Positions 1-7,546 of a stretch of DNA of 7,546 bases are shown in pieces. A model generated the notes under the pieces. That model made no database searches. It saw only the letters and a list, made by a program, of their open reading frames with translations, and had not been told where the DNA came from. Source of the stretch: Deltaproteobacteria bacterium. GTDB lineage: Bacteria > Myxococcota_A > Polyangia > Haliangiales > Haliangiaceae. Both the position numbers and the translations under genes were made by a program. The stretch is taken from assembly GCA_013696695.1 (NCBI GenBank), contig JACCYD010000502.1, positions 1-7,546 of the forward strand. The letters are read 5' to 3'. Every line of letters starts with the position of its first letter. Positions within the stretch are counted from its first letter, which is position 1.

Positions 1-69
1 CCCCCTCCTCGATCGTCTCGGTGTTGCAGGAGCACGCGAGGACGATCCCGACGACGAACGCGCGAGTTG

Positions 70-73
<4 letters not shown>
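1..73 (-). CDS. Probable lipoprotein, N-terminal 24 codons only
   Basis: The gene starts at an ATG at 73-71 and leaves the left edge, so only MTTRAFVVGIVLACSC and eight more residues are visible. This is a short signal peptide: one Arg, a hydrophobic stretch FVVGIVLA, then Cys14 preceded by V-L-A, an acceptable though not ideal lipobox for signal peptidase II. If correct, the mature protein is lipidated on Cys14 and attached to the envelope. The ATG overlaps the TGA of the upstream kinase gene (ATGA, 4 nt shared), which points to co-transcription and translational coupling and suggests a functional partnership with the kinase. Leu at the -2 position of the lipobox is a mild concern. The rest of the protein is outside the window, so no function can be assigned. 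Confidence 0.6.
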
Positions 74-1584
<1,511 letters not shown>

Positions 1585-1592
1585 GAGGATCG

Positions 1593-1598
1593 AGTGTA
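1593..1598 (-). promoter_or_regulatory. Candidate -10 element TACACT upstream of kinase
   Basis: On the minus strand the hexamer TACACT matches four of six bases of the sigma-70 -10 consensus. It sits within a 7-nt block that is conserved, in register, upstream of the truncated kinase copy (3714-3719), while the six bases between it and the GTG region have changed. No convincing -35 is visible. If it is the -10, transcription would start within a few bases of the GTG and give a nearly leaderless mRNA, which would fit the lack of a Shine-Dalgarno sequence. This rests on one short match and is tentative. Confidence 0.25.
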
Positions 1599-1611
1599 CT
1601 CGGGCTGAAGG

Positions 1612-1651
1612 CCGTCGGGGACGACACTACCGCGCCCCCGCTACCCGACGG
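1612..1651. repeat. 8-bp inverted repeat in the TIGR02996-kinase spacer
   Basis: CCGTCGGG (1612-1619) and CCCGACGG (1644-1651) are perfect complements separated by 24 nt. The element lies between the stop of the TIGR02996 gene and the kinase start. In RNA it could form a GC-rich stem, but no U-tract follows on the minus strand, so it is not a standard intrinsic terminator. It could instead be a pair of operator half-sites for the kinase promoter, or chance in GC-rich DNA. Confidence 0.35.
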
Positions 1652-1666
1652 AGGTGCGAGGTCTTC

Positions 1667-1678
1667 GGGCGATCGCCC
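1667..1678. promoter_or_regulatory. Perfect 12-bp palindrome GGGCGATCGCCC
   Basis: This perfect 12-bp palindrome is centred about 88 nt upstream of the kinase GTG, in the 142-nt non-coding spacer. Its position and symmetry suit a binding site for a dimeric regulator. It is not found upstream of the truncated kinase copy, so it is not part of the duplicated unit. The spacer 1585-1726 shows no other convincing feature. No regulator family can be assigned from this sequence. Confidence 0.3.
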
Positions 1679-1726
1679 TGACTGTCCAGAAAGAACCTAC
1701 CCGCGTGGGCTGCTACACGCCGACTG

Positions 1727-3415
1727 TCAGCCGCCGAGCCCCGTGGCCAGGCCGCTGCTCGGCACCGGTTCGCGCACCACGATCTCGACCTTCTTGCCGA
1801 ACGTCGTAGCGAGCCTGGCCGGATCGGGCTGCAGCTTCTTCGGCGCGACGAGCTCGAGCCGCACGAGGCCGTCGACCTTCGCCGCGAGACGCTTCAGCTG
1901 GTCGTCGACGTCGTCGTAAGCGTAGGCGCTCGCGATCCGGACCGTGCAGCTCGCGCCACGCCCAACACGCACAAGCTCAACCTCGGACCCACCGCCCCAC
2001 GAGAGCCGCCTGACGTGAGCCGGCAGCTCCCGCCACAGCGCGATCACGTCGATGGCGTGAGCGTGCGTGCGCAGCGATTCGATCCGCTTGAAGACCGACG
2101 ACGCCCGCAGCAGGTCGAGCACTTCCGTGCCGCACTCGATCGCGTTCACGTTCGGCAGCGCCGCCACGAGCGGCACGACGTGGCTCGCGAAGCGCTCGGC
2201 GTAGTCCTTGCGCTTCCAGCCGGTCGAGATCAGCTCGCGGACAGGTGCCGGCTTGACCTTCGCGAGCGTCTCCGCGACCACGTCGGCCTCGACGCGCACC
2301 GATCGGAGCGCGCGCATCCCGGGCGAGCCAACGAACAGCGCGTAGATCTCGGGCGTGGCCTTGCCGGTCACCTGCGTGACCGTTGCCAGCGAGGGATCCT
2401 GCGAGTACTGCTTCCATCCCTTGTCGTTGGCCTTCCACGAACCATCGAGCTCGAGCTCGTCGAGGAAGCCGCGACGAAACCGCGCGCGATACGTGACGCG
2501 CCCGATCGCACCCAACCACTCCTTCTTGTGCTTCTTGAGCAGCGCATCGGCGCGCTTCACCGCCTCGACCGTCGCCTGCCCGCTGGCCTCGGCGAGCTGC
2601 AGCGCCATGAACTCGCCGCGCGGATCGCCGATCTCCTGCAGCGCGTCGGCGAGCACGATCCGCGGCTCATCGTCATGAGGCGACGCGAGCACGGCCTGGT
2701 AGAGCGACGCGACGTCGCCCCTGGCCTTCCTGCTCGGCCGTCCCGAAACCGCGGCCCAGCGCGCCCGCTCTGCGTCGCCGACTGGTTTGGTCGCGGGCAG
2801 CTTCGCGAGGATCGGCTTCCAGCTTTTCCTGTGGAAGTCATCGAGCGTCGGGACCATCGCCTCGAGCGACTGGCGCGTCCCGGCATCCCCGATCGCGACC
2901 AGCGTCTTGCGGACCTTGTCCCCCGCCCACCGCACGATCGGCGCCGCTTGCTCGGCGAGCCGCACGAGCGCCGACGCGATCCGCGGATCCGGCTGCTTTG
3001 CCGCTTCGCGCAGCCGCACGCCGAACGAGGCGACCTTGGCATCGGCGTCGCTGCCCGGCAGTTGCTCGAACAGCGCCTCAGCGAGCCACCCGACCGCGAC
3101 CGGATCTCCACTCTTCAGCACTGCCAGCCAGCTGTTCTGGAAGTCCGCGTTCGTGCGCGCTTCCGGAACGGTAAACAGCGGACGTGCGAGCGCGGAGATG
3201 CCCGCGATCGCGTCGGCGATCGCGGCATCGCGCGTCGCCCGCCACGCCGGCAGCGCCGCCGCGAGCGCGGTTGCGTGATCGCCGCTCTTCATCGCCGCCT
3301 CGACCGCATCGATGCCGCCGGCGTTTGTTTTCGCGGCCGCCGAGGTCGTCTTCGGTGCTGGCCGCGCTGCCTTGGCCTTCGTCGACTGCGTACGCTTCGC
3401 CTTCGTGCTCGCCAT
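1727..3415 (-). CDS. TIGR02996 repeat-companion-domain protein with LRR-like C-terminus
   Basis: This is a 562-residue soluble protein with no signal peptide or membrane segment. Residues 1-34 are a basic Lys/Ala/Pro/Ser/Thr-rich tail (MASTKAKRTQSTKAKAARPA and onward) resembling histone-H1-like tails. Residues about 36-215 are mostly helical, Ala-rich and possibly HEAT-like. The diagnostic part is about 236-278, LYQAVLASPHDDEPRIVLAD then ALQEIGDPRGEFMALQLAEA, which fits TIGR02996, a domain found mainly in myxobacteria and planctomycetes next to degenerate leucine-rich or other repeats. After it, RFRRGFLDELEL (312-323) and several short blocks (367-377, 420-435, 516-524) look like irregular leucine-rich repeats. 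The biochemical role of this family is not established; protein-protein interaction is the usual inference. The ATG at 3415 was chosen because it precedes the basic tail; no strong Shine-Dalgarno sequence is visible. A truncated kinase frame stops 13 nt upstream, so it may be transcribed from the old kinase promoter. Confidence 0.88.
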   Translation of the reverse strand: MASTKAKRTQSTKAKAARPAPKTTSAAAKTNAGGIDAVEAAMKSGDHATALAAALPAWRATRDAAIADAIAGISALARPLFTVPEARTNADFQNSWLAVLKSGDPVAVGWLAEALFEQLPGSDADAKVASFGVRLREAAKQPDPRIASALVRLAEQAAPIVRWAGDKVRKTLVAIGDAGTRQSLEAMVPTLDDFHRKSWKPILAKLPATKPVGDAERARWAAVSGRPSRKARGDVASLYQAVLASPHDDEPRIVLADALQEIGDPRGEFMALQLAEASGQATVEAVKRADALLKKHKKEWLGAIGRVTYRARFRRGFLDELELDGSWKANDKGWKQYSQDPSLATVTQVTGKATPEIYALFVGSPGMRALRSVRVEADVVAETLAKVKPAPVRELISTGWKRKDYAERFASHVVPLVAALPNVNAIECGTEVLDLLRASSVFKRIESLRTHAHAIDVIALWRELPAHVRRLSWGGGSEVELVRVGRGASCTVRIASAYAYDDVDDQLKRLAAKVDGLVRLELVAPKKLQPDPARLATTFGKKVEIVVREPVPSSGLATGLGG

Positions 3416-3428
3416 ATCGAGGGAGAGA

Positions 3429-3705
3429 CTACCGTCTCGCGTCCTGCGGGATCGCGACGCGCTTGCCGATCACCGGCTGCAGCGCGCGATAGACGGTGCC
3501 GAGCCCGCCGCGTCCCAGTCGTCGGTAGGCGCACGTCTTCGATGCGGTACTCGCCGACCGTGTAGCCGGCCGCCAGGTCGTTCTCGCTGGTCGATTCGCC
3601 GGTGCTGCTGCGCGCGGCTCCGACCGCGGGATCCGAATCACCGGCGAGTGTCTCGTCGGTGCTGAAGTCCTTCGCCGACGTATTGCGGTTGTCGTCGCTC
3701 CCCAC
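3429..3705 (-). pseudogene. Truncated, frameshifted N-terminal copy of the Ser/Thr kinase
   Basis: From a GTG at 3705 this reads the same tail as the intact kinase (GSDDNRNTSAKDFSTDETLA and onward) with V31A and P46A changes, up to YRIEDV. A 13-nt insertion (3519-3531) then shifts the frame. In the shifted frame the glycine loop continues as LGRGGLGTVYRALQPVIGK then RVAI. Homology ends at about 3450, exactly before the ATP-binding Lys of VAIK, and the frame stops at TAG 3431-3429 after the unrelated PQDARR. The catalytic loop, DFG, membrane helix and PEGA domain are all missing, so it cannot be an active kinase. In the 69-nt glycine-loop block, five of seven differences from the intact gene are synonymous, which suggests it was once a functional full kinase. 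The unshifted frame from the GTG runs on as Arg-rich sequence into the TIGR02996 gene until about 3289; this looks like decay, not a product. Confidence 0.9.
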
Positions 3706-3720
3706 GAAGCCCCAGTGTAC
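3450..3720 (-). repeat. Direct repeat copy B (kinase remnant)
   Basis: This is the partner of copy A at 1342-1599, in the same orientation, with start-to-start spacing of about 2.1 kb and the complete TIGR02996 gene between them. It has a 13-nt insertion at 3519-3531. Conservation is uneven: 3/174 differences over the disordered tail but 7/69 over the glycine-loop part. A 7-nt block at 3714-3720, upstream of the GTG, is also shared with copy A. Confidence 0.93.
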
Positions 3721-3891
3721 CAGCGAAGCGCGGCAAGGACTTTCCACGATCCGACACCCCATCGGTACCCGACGACGGCGGCGCCATTGCGGGATCTTTG
3801 GATCGTGTAGGGAAATCGTGTTGCTGAGGGGTTTCTATTTTTCCCCAAGCTCTTGCTCGGACCGTCGGGTCAGAAAGACACTGCTCGAACT
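3706..3891. promoter_or_regulatory. Divergent intergenic region between kinase remnant and PEGA operon
   Basis: This 186-nt region should hold the plus-strand promoter of the PEGA-lipoprotein pair and any minus-strand promoter of the kinase remnant/TIGR02996 unit. It contains the least GC-rich stretch here (3831-3842, GTTTCTATTTTT). It also has two perfect 8-bp inverted repeats: CACGATCC (3745-3752) with GGATCGTG (3800-3807), and ACCCGACG (3767-3774) with CGTCGGGT (3863-3870). A TACACT -10 candidate lies on the minus strand at 3714-3719. I could not find a convincing plus-strand -35/-10 pair. The role is inferred from position. Confidence 0.5.
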
Positions 3892-4947
3892 ATGAAGATC
3901 CTGGGGTTGGTAACGATGTTCGTGGTGGCGGGCGTACAGGTCGTACGAGCTCAGCCGGCCCCTGCGCCGGCGCCGCAAGTTTGCAAGGTCAGCGCGGATT
4001 GCGGTGCCAACGCCGTGTGCACGGCTGAAGGGCAGTGTGTGAAGCTCCCGCCGCCCGCGACCCCACCGCCCGATCCGAACAAGCCCGTCGATGACAGCGC
4101 CGCGAAGGCCAAGGTGCACTTCGACAACGGCAACGCGCTGTTCGCCGAAGGCAACTACGCCGGCGCGCTCGCCGAATACACCGCGTCGTACAAGCTGCGC
4201 CCGCTGCCGATCGTGATCAAGAACATCGGCCTCAGCCAGCAGCGGCTGTTCCTCTACGTCGAGGCGCTGGAGTCCCTGCAGAAGTACGTCGACCAGGCTC
4301 CCGACGCCGCCGACGTGGCGGAGACCAAGACGATTATCGTGGAGATCCGAAACTTGCTCGTCGAGGTTCGCCTCGCGTTGATTCCGGCGGCTGGGGTCCT
4401 GATCAAGGTCGACGGCCGCGAGATCGGCAAGACCCCGCTGCCGAAGTCGCTGCTCGTCGCTGCCGGGAGCCGCACGTTCGAGCTCTCGATCGATGGCTAC
4501 GAAGCGGCGACCCAGACGCTGACCGTCGCCGCGGGCACGCCGCTCGATCTCAAGGCCGAGCTCAAGCTGATCCCGAAGACCGGCAAGATCCGCATCACCT
4601 CGCCGGTATTGCGCGCGACGGTGTCGATCGACGGCAAGCCCGTCGGCATCGTGCCGCTCGAGGTCGAGCTATCCGGAGGCGGTCACACGCTCGAGGTGAT
4701 CGCGCCCGATCACCAGCCCCACCGTGGCGAGCTGGTCGTCACCGTCGGTCAGACGCGCGACGTCGCCATCGCGCTCGACAAGATCGTCGTCCTCAAGACC
4801 GCGAACAAGCCCTGGTACAAGAAGTGGTACGTCGTCGCGCCGATCGGGGTGGTCGTCGTCGGTGCCGGCGTCGGCACGTTTATCGCGACGCGTCCCGAAG
4901 ATCCGATCGCCGGCACGCTCGCGCCGGGCGCGGGGAAGATCCAATGA
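3892..4947 (+). CDS. Secreted TPR/PEGA-domain protein with C-terminal membrane anchor
   Basis: The product is 351 residues from the ATG at 3892. An in-frame TTG at 3853 would add 13 residues ahead of the signal peptide, so the ATG is preferred; no good Shine-Dalgarno sequence is visible. The signal peptide is 1-20, probably cleaved at VRA|QP. A Pro/Ala stretch follows, then a four-Cys module CKVSADCGANAVCTAEGQC (31-49), a Pro-rich linker, and a TPR-like helical region (about 72-143, with FDNGNALFAEGNYAGALAEY). Two tandem PEGA-type beta domains lie at about 158-222 (IKVDGREIGKTPLP) and 232-298 (VSIDGKPVGIVPLE). WYKKWYVVAPIG leads into a membrane helix at about 312-332, with a short tail. The bulk should be periplasmic, anchored in the inner membrane. 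PEGA domains are usually taken to bind surface or polymeric ligands, and TPRs to bind proteins; the partner here is unknown. Its stop overlaps the start of the next gene, so the downstream lipoprotein is a likely partner. Confidence 0.9.
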   Translation: MKILGLVTMFVVAGVQVVRAQPAPAPAPQVCKVSADCGANAVCTAEGQCVKLPPPATPPPDPNKPVDDSAAKAKVHFDNGNALFAEGNYAGALAEYTASYKLRPLPIVIKNIGLSQQRLFLYVEALESLQKYVDQAPDAADVAETKTIIVEIRNLLVEVRLALIPAAGVLIKVDGREIGKTPLPKSLLVAAGSRTFELSIDGYEAATQTLTVAAGTPLDLKAELKLIPKTGKIRITSPVLRATVSIDGKPVGIVPLEVELSGGGHTLEVIAPDHQPHRGELVVTVGQTRDVAIALDKIVVLKTANKPWYKKWYVVAPIGVVVVGAGVGTFIATRPEDPIAGTLAPGAGKIQ

Positions 4948-7546
4948 AGCGCCTCGGTCTTGTTCTCGCCCTCGTCGCGTGCAACTCGCGTACGGAGATG
5001 ATGTTCGGCGTCGCGACCGATCTGCGCGCGCCCGATGCGATCGACACCGTCCAGCTCGACGTGCTGCGCGTCGATAACGGCTTCCTCGCGCAGCAAGTCG
5101 TCTGGGACATCAGCGGCCAGCTCAACCAGCCGTTCAACCTACCCGGCTCGTATGGCGTGTTCAGCGACGGCGAGGAGATCCAGCTCGACGTCCGGCTGAC
5201 CGGCATCAAGAACAACGAACAGATCCTGAGCCGCCGCTCGGTGGTCACCCTCGTCGAAGGCGAGACGCTGTTCTATCGGATCGGCCTCTCGGGCGGCTGC
5301 ATCGAGCGCGAGGACTGCCCCGACACGCACTCGTGTGTCGAGGGCGTCTGCCGCGACGTCAACGTCGCCTCGGTGCAGCTGCCGGACTTCACCGCTCAGC
5401 TCGTCGACGAGCTGACCTGCACGCCCGGCGTCAACTACATCAACACGGCCACCAACGAAGCAATGCCGCTGTCGGCCGACGCGGCGGAGTGCCCCGCCGG
5501 CTTGTGCCTCGAAGGCACGTGCCTCAAGCCGCTCCCCGAGCAGAGCGGCACGCGCACCGTGCGCGGCTCGCAGATCGTGTCGTTCGTGCAACCGAACAGT
5601 CAGATCATCAACCGGCCCCGCGATCTGTCGCAGCTCGACGTCGCGGTGATCGTGGCCGATGACAACGGCGGCTTCGACACCATCCCCGGCGTCGGCAATG
5701 CGGATGGCACGTTCGCGATCCAGGACGTCCCGCTCGGCACCTACACGCTCAAGGTCGACGCCGCATACACGGTGACCGCCGCGGACAACGTCGATCTCGG
5801 CTTCGTCGATCTCGGCCGTCCCGATAAGACGCCCGTCGTCGATACGGCGAACACCGGCTTCAACCTCGATGTCACCGGCATGGCTCCGTGGGAAGACGAT
5901 AACTTCCTCTCCGCATATGCGCCGCAGGCGAACGCCTGGTGGTTCTTCTTCGATCAGATCATCGCGTCGCCACCGACGGTCGGCCAGGCCGCGCTGAACA
6001 ACGTCGCCGTCAGTTACAGCGATTCCGGAAACGGGGTTGATAACACCGCTAACGCTGCGGTCGCCCTACTCGAAAATGACGCGTTCGCGCTGCTCCAGTA
6101 CACCAGCAAGCTCGCAAGCGATGGGGTGACGAAGTACCAGACGCCGGCCAAGGTCCTGGAAACGACGGTCACCACCACCGAGGGCCAGCTGCAAACGATC
6201 TCCGGCGCGTTCGCCGACGTCCCGCAGACCGAGACGATCTCGTTCGATGTTCGGCAGCTCGAATGGGACGCCTCGGTCGGCTGGAACGGCACCAATGCGA
6301 CGCTGCTCAACCCGAGCGCGACCGGTGTCGACTCCAGCATCGACGGCTCCGGCGCTCCCGGCTCCGTCAGCCTCGACCTGTTCGGTCAGCCGGGTGGAGG
6401 TGCCTACGGCCAGTTCTCGGCGACGCTCGATTACCTGTTCGTCACGGCGCCCGCGGGCAAGAACACGATGTTCTCGGAGCTGACGTTCGGGAAGCCACAC
6501 ATCTCGGGCTACGTGTTCGCCCCGATCCTGTTCGCGGGCCCCACCTTCGTCATGCGTTACCAGCTCCCGGGCACCGCCGGGCCGGTCAACCAGTTCTTGA
6601 CCCTCAACACACAACGCGCAGCCGACACGGATCTGCTGGTGGTCACCCCGCCGCTCGGACCGGTGCGCGACGCGACCATCAACGACCGCAGCATCTTCAC
6701 CGCGCAAGACAACGTGCCGCCGACCTCGCGGATCTCGTGGAAGGCGCCATCGCTCGGCAGTGCCTCGATGTACACGGTCACGTTCTTCAAGCTCGGGGTG
6801 AACCAGAACACCAACAACACCACGAAGACGCAGGTCGCAGTCGTGCGCACGACCGACACGTTCCTCGACGTCCCGCCCGGCATCCTCGAGAGCGGGCAGT
6901 CCTACTTCTTCCTCATCCGGTCGACCTTGGTCGGCAATATCGATTCGCCGTCGCGCAACCGTCTGCCCTCCGCGTTCGTCCCCGTCGCCTCGGCGATCAT
7001 CCAGATCGGTCTGGGTGGGGACGTCCCTTCTGAAGCCGATGCCAGCACGGGAACGCCCGATGCGCCGGCGGGCGGTGAGATCTGCAATCCTTTCACCCAA
7101 CAGGGCTGCCAAGCGGGTCAGAAGTGCACGGCCGAGGCGGACGTGATCCGCTGCGCGCCGAACGGCGCAGTCGCGATCAACGGCATCTGTGCGGGCGACG
7201 GACCGCTCGACGATTGCACCTCGGGTGGCATCTGCATCTTCCAGACGTGTCGCGCGTTCTGTCCGACGGACGGAGACACGCAAGGCTGCGCCGTGAACGA
7301 GACCTGCCACCAGTTCGGCGTGTTCAACTCCTGCCTGGCCAACTGCGACGTGCTGGCGCCGAGCTGCGCGGCCACCGCGGCGGGCGCCCAGAACTGCTAC
7401 GAGACCACCTTCGGTGGGGAGTGCATCAACTCGTCGGCGAACGCCCCCGTCGGTTCGAGCTGCTCGTTCTTGAATGACTGCACGGCGGGTTCGGGCTGCG
7501 TCGGTAACACGTGCCTCGAGTACTGCGACTTCGCACAGTTCCCGGA
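4944..7546 (+). CDS. Very large Cys-rich lipoprotein, 3' end outside the window
   Basis: The frame is open for 867 codons and leaves the right edge. ATG 4944 overlaps the TGA of the PEGA gene (ATGA). The signal peptide MKRLGLVLALVAC has a good lipobox (L-V-A-C13), so it is a lipoprotein. In order it has: a beta-rich region (20-115); a four-Cys module CIEREDCPDTHSCVEGVC (119-136); a smaller Cys cluster (159-193); a carboxypeptidase-regulatory-like strand pattern, DGTFAIQDVPLGTYTLKV (254-271); a long region of unrecognised fold (about 310-585) with WWFFF at 332-336; and a fibronectin-III-like stretch (about 590-690, ISWKAPSLGSASMYTVTF and SGQSYFFLIRS). A DASTGTPDAPAG linker (699-710) leads to a Cys-dense segment with 21 Cys from 714 to 861, starting CNPFTQQGCQAGQKC. 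That last style is common in myxobacterial surface proteins. It is likely at the cell envelope as an adhesive or ligand-binding protein; this role is inferred. No catalytic motif was recognised. Confidence 0.9.
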   Translation, partial: MKRLGLVLALVACNSRTEMMFGVATDLRAPDAIDTVQLDVLRVDNGFLAQQVVWDISGQLNQPFNLPGSYGVFSDGEEIQLDVRLTGIKNNEQILSRRSVVTLVEGETLFYRIGLSGGCIEREDCPDTHSCVEGVCRDVNVASVQLPDFTAQLVDELTCTPGVNYINTATNEAMPLSADAAECPAGLCLEGTCLKPLPEQSGTRTVRGSQIVSFVQPNSQIINRPRDLSQLDVAVIVADDNGGFDTIPGVGNADGTFAIQDVPLGTYTLKVDAAYTVTAADNVDLGFVDLGRPDKTPVVDTANTGFNLDVTGMAPWEDDNFLSAYAPQANAWWFFFDQIIASPPTVGQAALNNVAVSYSDSGNGVDNTANAAVALLENDAFALLQYTSKLASDGVTKYQTPAKVLETTVTTTEGQLQTISGAFADVPQTETISFDVRQLEWDASVGWNGTNATLLNPSATGVDSSIDGSGAPGSVSLDLFGQPGGGAYGQFSATLDYLFVTAPAGKNTMFSELTFGKPHISGYVFAPILFAGPTFVMRYQLPGTAGPVNQFLTLNTQRAADTDLLVVTPPLGPVRDATINDRSIFTAQDNVPPTSRISWKAPSLGSASMYTVTFFKLGVNQNTNNTTKTQVAVVRTTDTFLDVPPGILESGQSYFFLIRSTLVGNIDSPSRNRLPSAFVPVASAIIQIGLGGDVPSEADASTGTPDAPAGGEICNPFTQQGCQAGQKCTAEADVIRCAPNGAVAINGICAGDGPLDDCTSGGICIFQTCRAFCPTDGDTQGCAVNETCHQFGVFNSCLANCDVLAPSCAATAAGAQNCYETTFGGECINSSANAPVGSSCSFLNDCTAGSGCVGNTCLEYCDFAQFP

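Noticed and set aside
3289..3518. Arg-rich extension of the unshifted remnant frame as a real protein
   Set aside because: It overlaps the TIGR02996 gene out of frame and has the composition expected of a wrong frame in GC-rich DNA.
3519..3531. Programmed frameshift at the 13-nt insertion
   Set aside because: No slippery sequence is visible, the insertion is absent from the intact copy, and the downstream frame lacks the kinase core, so decay is the simpler reading.
2015..3565. 516-codon open frame on the plus strand opposite the TIGR02996 gene
   Set aside because: It is Arg-rich low-complexity sequence running through both the TIGR02996 gene and the kinase remnant; a GC-driven shadow.
3828..3846. 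GGGG/CCCC hairpin with T-rich loop as an intrinsic terminator
   Set aside because: The stem is only about 4 bp, the T-run is inside the loop, and no gene ends on the plus strand just before it.
6066..7310. 414-codon open frame on the minus strand opposite the large lipoprotein
   Set aside because: It is Arg-rich with no domain. The plus-strand frame has a signal peptide, ordered Cys modules and an uninterrupted 867 codons.

Overview
The window is high-GC DNA that reads like a myxobacterium-type genome, most likely order Haliangiales/family Kofleriaceae or a close relative. The evidence is a Hanks-type Ser/Thr kinase with a C-terminal PEGA domain, a TIGR02996 repeat-companion-domain protein, a TPR/PEGA envelope protein, and a very large Cys-rich lipoprotein with a DA/PDAP-type linker. 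This taxonomic placement is inferred from gene style and is not proven. No tRNA, rRNA, CRISPR array, transposase or integrase is visible.

Left half (minus strand, reading from about 3705 down to 1): a broken, 5'-only copy of a kinase gene (3429-3705), then the intact TIGR02996-domain gene (1727-3415), a 142-nt spacer holding a 12-bp palindrome and an 8-bp inverted repeat (1585-1726), the intact kinase (70-1584), and the first 24 codons of a probable lipoprotein (1-73). The lipoprotein ATG overlaps the kinase TGA. The first ~80 codons of the intact kinase and the broken copy form a near-identical direct repeat on either side of the TIGR02996 gene.

Right half (plus strand): a 186-nt divergent intergenic region (3706-3891), then a secreted TPR/PEGA protein (3892-4947) whose stop overlaps the start of a very long lipoprotein gene (4944 to beyond 7546). 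That last reading frame is open for 867 codons and leaves the window.

The two halves mirror each other. Each has a membrane-anchored protein with PEGA domain(s) facing the periplasm, followed by a lipoprotein gene coupled through an ATGA overlap. The PEGA protein and the long lipoprotein also share a four-Cys module of nearly the same spacing. A reasonable but unproven reading is a cell-envelope sensing or assembly locus in which the kinase and the PEGA protein each work with their own lipoprotein. The clearest evolutionary event is duplication and decay of the kinase gene, with the TIGR02996 gene now directly downstream of the remnant.
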